From Bryobacterales bacterium (GTDB taxonomy: Bacteria; Acidobacteriota; Terriglobia; Bryobacterales; Bryobacteraceae): a stretch of 32,451 nucleotides of DNA. A program made the translations under genes and the position numbers. The notes beneath the pieces were generated by a model that saw only the letters and a list, made by a program, of their open reading frames with translations, was not told the origin of the DNA and did not search any database. Numbering within the stretch: the first letter of the stretch is position 1; each line of letters starts with the position of its first letter. The stretch covers positions 6,024 to 38,474 of the forward strand of contig PKYZ01000152.1 of assembly GCA_003132865.1 (NCBI GenBank), written 5' to 3'. This document shows positions 29,460 through 32,451 of this stretch, piece by piece.

Positions 29460-32451
29460 ATGCACCAACGGCCCGGCGCCGGCCAACCGGCGGTCGGCGC
29501 AGCGCGCCCCGTGCGATCGCAGACGGTCATTGCCGCCGTGAGAGAATGGCGCACAAGTGTTTCCAGCCCGAAACCGGGGTTGCCCCGCTGGCTTCTGGCG
29601 GCCGCATTGACCCTGTCGTGGATCGGCGGCGTGGCCGGCCCTCAGGCATGGGCGGCCCCTCGCGGCGCTTTGCCAGTTCTGACAACCGCACGACGGGTCC
29701 ACAGCCTGACTCCGAAAGAAGCCGGGCGCCATTACCCGGTCAGCCTGTCGGCGGTCGTCACCTATTACGATCCCTACATCGATCCCAGGCACGGCGCGCT
29801 GTTTGTGCACGATGCGACCGGCGCCATCTTTGTCGCTATCGCGGCCAGGCCCATCCTCGCTATTCATGCAGGTACCATCGTCGAAGTCACCGGTGTCAGC
29901 GACCCAGGAGACTATGGGCCGGTGGTCGCGCAGCCGCACGTCCGCGTCACCGGCGAATCTCACGTTCCGGCCGAAGCGCCGCGAGTGAGCCTTGCCCGCC
30001 TGCTGACCGGAACGGAGGACGCGCAGTGGGTGGAGGTTGAGGGAGTCGTACATTCGGTCGTGGAGTCGGGCTCGAATGTGATCATTGGAATGACGATCGG
30101 CGATGGTCCCCTCACCGCGACGACGGTCAAGCAGAACGGAGTGGATTATGCCGGATGGGTGGACGCCAAGGTGCGGATTCATGGCAACGCAGGCGCTTTG
30201 TCCACTTCGCGTCACCAGATGACGGGCTTTCGCGTCATGTTCCCTAGCCGGGACGAAGTGAAGATTGAAGAACCTGCTCCAGCCGATCCCTTCGCCTTAC
30301 CGGTGCGGGCTGTGAACAGCCTTTTGCGCTTTACTCCGAACGTCGCTTTCGTCCACCGGGCACACATTCGGGGGCGCGTCACACTCGCGTGGCCTGGTAG
30401 GGCGCTCTGCCTGCAGGATGCCAGCCAGGGGATCTGTGTCCAAACCGCGGAATCCCAGCCCGTTGCCGCGAGCACCGTGGTGGACGTGGCCGGCTTTCCG
30501 GCCATTGGAGATTACACGCCCACCATGACGGATGCCACGCTCAAGCCATTGGGCAGCGGCCCACCCGTGGCCGCCAAACCGGTGACGGCGGAACAGGCTT
30601 TTGGCGGCGACTACGACGCCGCGCTGGTCGAAATCGACGGCCAGTTGATCGGCAGGGACCGCTCCACGAAGGACCCGGCGCTGGTCCTGTCTTCAGGCAA
30701 CTTCCTCTTCCTCGTGGTCCTTCCCGATAGGACCGGGGGTGGTGCGAGCGGGAATCCGGCGCTGGACTGGAAGGATGGCAGCCAGCTCCGCGTCATGGGG
30801 ATCTGCTCCGTGCAGGTGGACGCGCAGAGGACCACCATGCACGAAGGCACGGCGCACCCGAAATCGTTTCGCATCCTGCTGCGCTCACCCGCGGATGTTG
30901 TCGTGCTGGCGAAGCCCTCCTGGTGGACGGCCGGCCATGCTTTGCCGGTGCTCAGCCTGGTGCTGGCGGTTACCCTGGCCGTGCTCGGCTGGGTTGCCGT
31001 GCTCAGGCACCGCGTCGAGCAACAGACCGGCGTCATCCGCCGCCAACTCGAGCAGACCGCCGCGCTGAAGGAGGCGGCTGAAGCTGCCAGCCGGGCCAAG
31101 AGCGAATTCCTGGCCAACATGAGCCATGAGATCCGAACGCCCATGAATGGCGTGATGGGAATGATTGAACTCGCGCTGGAAACCCAGCCTTCCTCCGAAC
31201 AGGCCGAGTGCCTGCGTATGGCCCGCAGTTCGGCCGACGCCCTGCTCGTCGTCATCGACGATATTCTCGACTTCTCCAAGATCGAAGCCGGCAGGCTGGA
31301 CCTGGAAGCCACCGATTTCGATTTGCACGACTGGATGGAGGAGATCGCCGGGGCATTTGCGCTGCGCGCTTCCGAAAAAGGCATCGAACTCACTTGCGAG
31401 GTGTGTTCCGGAACCCCCGCCATGGTCCGCGCCGACGCCAACCGCCTGCGCCAGGTGATCACCAATCTGCTCTCCAATTCTCTGAAATTCACCGAGCGCG
31501 GCGAAGTGGGCCTGCGTGTGAGTGCCGAGGGCGCATCCGCCCATGGCGTGACTCTGCACTGCACCGTGACGGACACGGGAATCGGCATCCCGGCGGACAA
31601 GCAGCGGCTCATTTTCGAAGCCTTCACCCAGGCCGACGCCTCTATGGCCCGCAGGTACGGCGGCACCGGACTGGGACTCACCATCTGTTCCCGCCTGGTA
31701 ACGATGCTGGGCGGACAGATCTGGGTGGAGAGCGAACCCGGCTGCGGCAGCACTTTTCATTTCACCGTCCAAGCCCAGGCCGCGGGGGGTGAGCCGACGC
31801 CGCGCCCCGAGAGAATCGACTCTCTGGATGGGGTTTCGGTGCTCGCTGTCGACGACAACGCCACCAGCCGGCGGATTCTCGTTGACATGCTGGCCGGCTG
31901 GAAAATGCGCGTCGCTCTGGCGTCGAGCGGCGACGCCGCGCTTGAAATCCTCGCGCGGGCTGCGCGGGAAGGCACACCCTTCCAGTTGGTGCTGGCCGAT
32001 GCTCAAATGCCAGGGATGGATGGCTTTGCGCTTACCCGGCTCATCAAAAACTCTTCTACGCTGGCGCCGTCCAAGGTCGTGATGCTGACCTGGTCCTCGC
32101 AATCTGGCGATCGAGCTTTCTGCCGGCAGGCCGGCGCGGCCACCCACTTGGCCAAACCGGTGGGGCGGCGCGCCCTCGGCCGCGCTCTGTGCGAAGTGCT
32201 CTATCCGGCGGCGCAATTGGCGTCCGGCGCGCCCCTGGCGGCACAATGCGATCAACCGGGGGAGGGGACCGCACTCCGCCCACTGAGAATTCTGCTCGCG
32301 GAAGACAACGCCATCAATCAGCGCCTCGCCAGCAGGCTCCTGGAGAACCGCGGTCACACCGTCGCCGTGGCCTCGAACGGCCGCCGGGCGCTCGATCTGC
32401 TCGACGAGCAGGCGTTCGACGTGGTGCTAATGGACGTGCAGATGCCGGAAA
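29460..32451 (+). CDS. Hybrid sensor histidine kinase, incomplete at the 3' end
   Basis: At least 997 codons; the frame is open to the end of the window. ATG 29460 has no clear ribosome-binding site; GTG 29538 is an alternative. A signal-like helix ([18 protein letters not shown]) leads into a large periplasmic region of OB-like beta units ([55 protein letters not shown]). One helix (about 493-514) is followed by a coiled coil and HisKA with H556 in [13 protein letters not shown]. HATPase has N669/N673, DTGIGI (D705), FTQAD and GGTGLGL. REC1: D798/D799, phospho-acceptor D847 in [14 protein letters not shown]2 begins E948/D949 and has D992 in LMDVQMPE before the sequence ends. The signal and output are not known. 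Confidence 0.93.
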   Translation, partial: MHQRPGAGQPAVGAARPVRSQTVIAAVREWRTSVSSPKPGLPRWLLAAALTLSWIGGVAGPQAWAAPRGALPVLTTARRVHSLTPKEAGRHYPVSLSAVVTYYDPYIDPRHGALFVHDATGAIFVAIAARPILAIHAGTIVEVTGVSDPGDYGPVVAQPHVRVTGESHVPAEAPRVSLARLLTGTEDAQWVEVEGVVHSVVESGSNVIIGMTIGDGPLTATTVKQNGVDYAGWVDAKVRIHGNAGALSTSRHQMTGFRVMFPSRDEVKIEEPAPADPFALPVRAVNSLLRFTPNVAFVHRAHIRGRVTLAWPGRALCLQDASQGICVQTAESQPVAASTVVDVAGFPAIGDYTPTMTDATLKPLGSGPPVAAKPVTAEQAFGGDYDAALVEIDGQLIGRDRSTKDPALVLSSGNFLFLVVLPDRTGGGASGNPALDWKDGSQLRVMGICSVQVDAQRTTMHEGTAHPKSFRILLRSPADVVVLAKPSWWTAGHALPVLSLVLAVTLAVLGWVAVLRHRVEQQTGVIRRQLEQTAALKEAAEAASRAKSEFLANMSHEIRTPMNGVMGMIELALETQPSSEQAECLRMARSSADALLVVIDDILDFSKIEAGRLDLEATDFDLHDWMEEIAGAFALRASEKGIELTCEVCSGTPAMVRADANRLRQVITNLLSNSLKFTERGEVGLRVSAEGASAHGVTLHCTVTDTGIGIPADKQRLIFEAFTQADASMARRYGGTGLGLTICSRLVTMLGGQIWVESEPGCGSTFHFTVQAQAAGGEPTPRPERIDSLDGVSVLAVDDNATSRRILVDMLAGWKMRVALASSGDAALEILARAAREGTPFQLVLADAQMPGMDGFALTRLIKNSSTLAPSKVVMLTWSSQSGDRAFCRQAGAATHLAKPVGRRALGRALCEVLYPAAQLASGAPLAAQCDQPGEGTALRPLRILLAEDNAINQRLASRLLENRGHTVAVASNGRRALDLLDEQAFDVVLMDVQMPE

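Overview
The window looks like a high-GC chromosome segment from an Acidobacteriota bacterium of the Solibacter/Bryobacter type. This is inferred from gene content, not from a marker gene. The clues are several eukaryote-like Ser/Thr kinases (one joined to a TolB-type propeller, one to TolB-N plus TPR), a secreted protein with the TIGR03437 'Solibacter' domain, two PQQ-type propellers, two M28 peptidases, toxin-antitoxin modules and runs of small intergenic hairpins. I see no rRNA, tRNA or CRISPR array.

Layout. 1-320: broken GNAT acetyltransferase and a hairpin pair. 329-1739: Rrf2 regulator divergent from an EamA exporter, with a candidate operator between. 1983-2972: kinase N-lobe joined in frame to a propeller, with no catalytic core. 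3098-4620 (minus): antitoxin, PIN toxin, purU. 4726-6963: secreted M28 peptidase of the glutamate carboxypeptidase II type. 6970-7614: a vapBC pair with three lesions. 7638-12123 (minus): two PQQ-propeller proteins flanking a TIGR03437 protein. 12178-13710: membrane Ser/Thr kinase.

13964-18606 is the most interesting stretch: five tightly packed plus-strand genes encoding an unrecognised 290-aa protein, an ABM-like small protein, a sugar-dehydrogenase-type small subunit, a GMC flavoprotein with a three-cysteine Fe-S motif, and a VioB-type ferritin-like protein. Three of the four junctions are ATGA overlaps or gaps of about 10 bp. The set looks like one oxidative pathway; I cannot assign its substrate.

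18607-21650 is an accessory island: an AT-richer unknown gene with a nuclease-like motif, a serine recombinase, higBA, a divergent dinJ/yafQ-type pair, and an array of four hairpins. 21653-23992: kinase-TolB-TPR protein (minus). 24295-25995: secreted amidohydrolase (minus). 26064-27665: a secreted protein split by one in-frame TAG. 27675-28868: membrane M28 peptidase. 28863-29351: small membrane protein (minus). 29460 to the end: hybrid histidine kinase that runs off the window.

A recurring theme is gene decay beside intact paralogues: the acetyltransferase, the kinase-propeller, one vapBC pair and the 26-27.6 kb protein all carry visible lesions. Each could also be a sequencing error, so read support matters.
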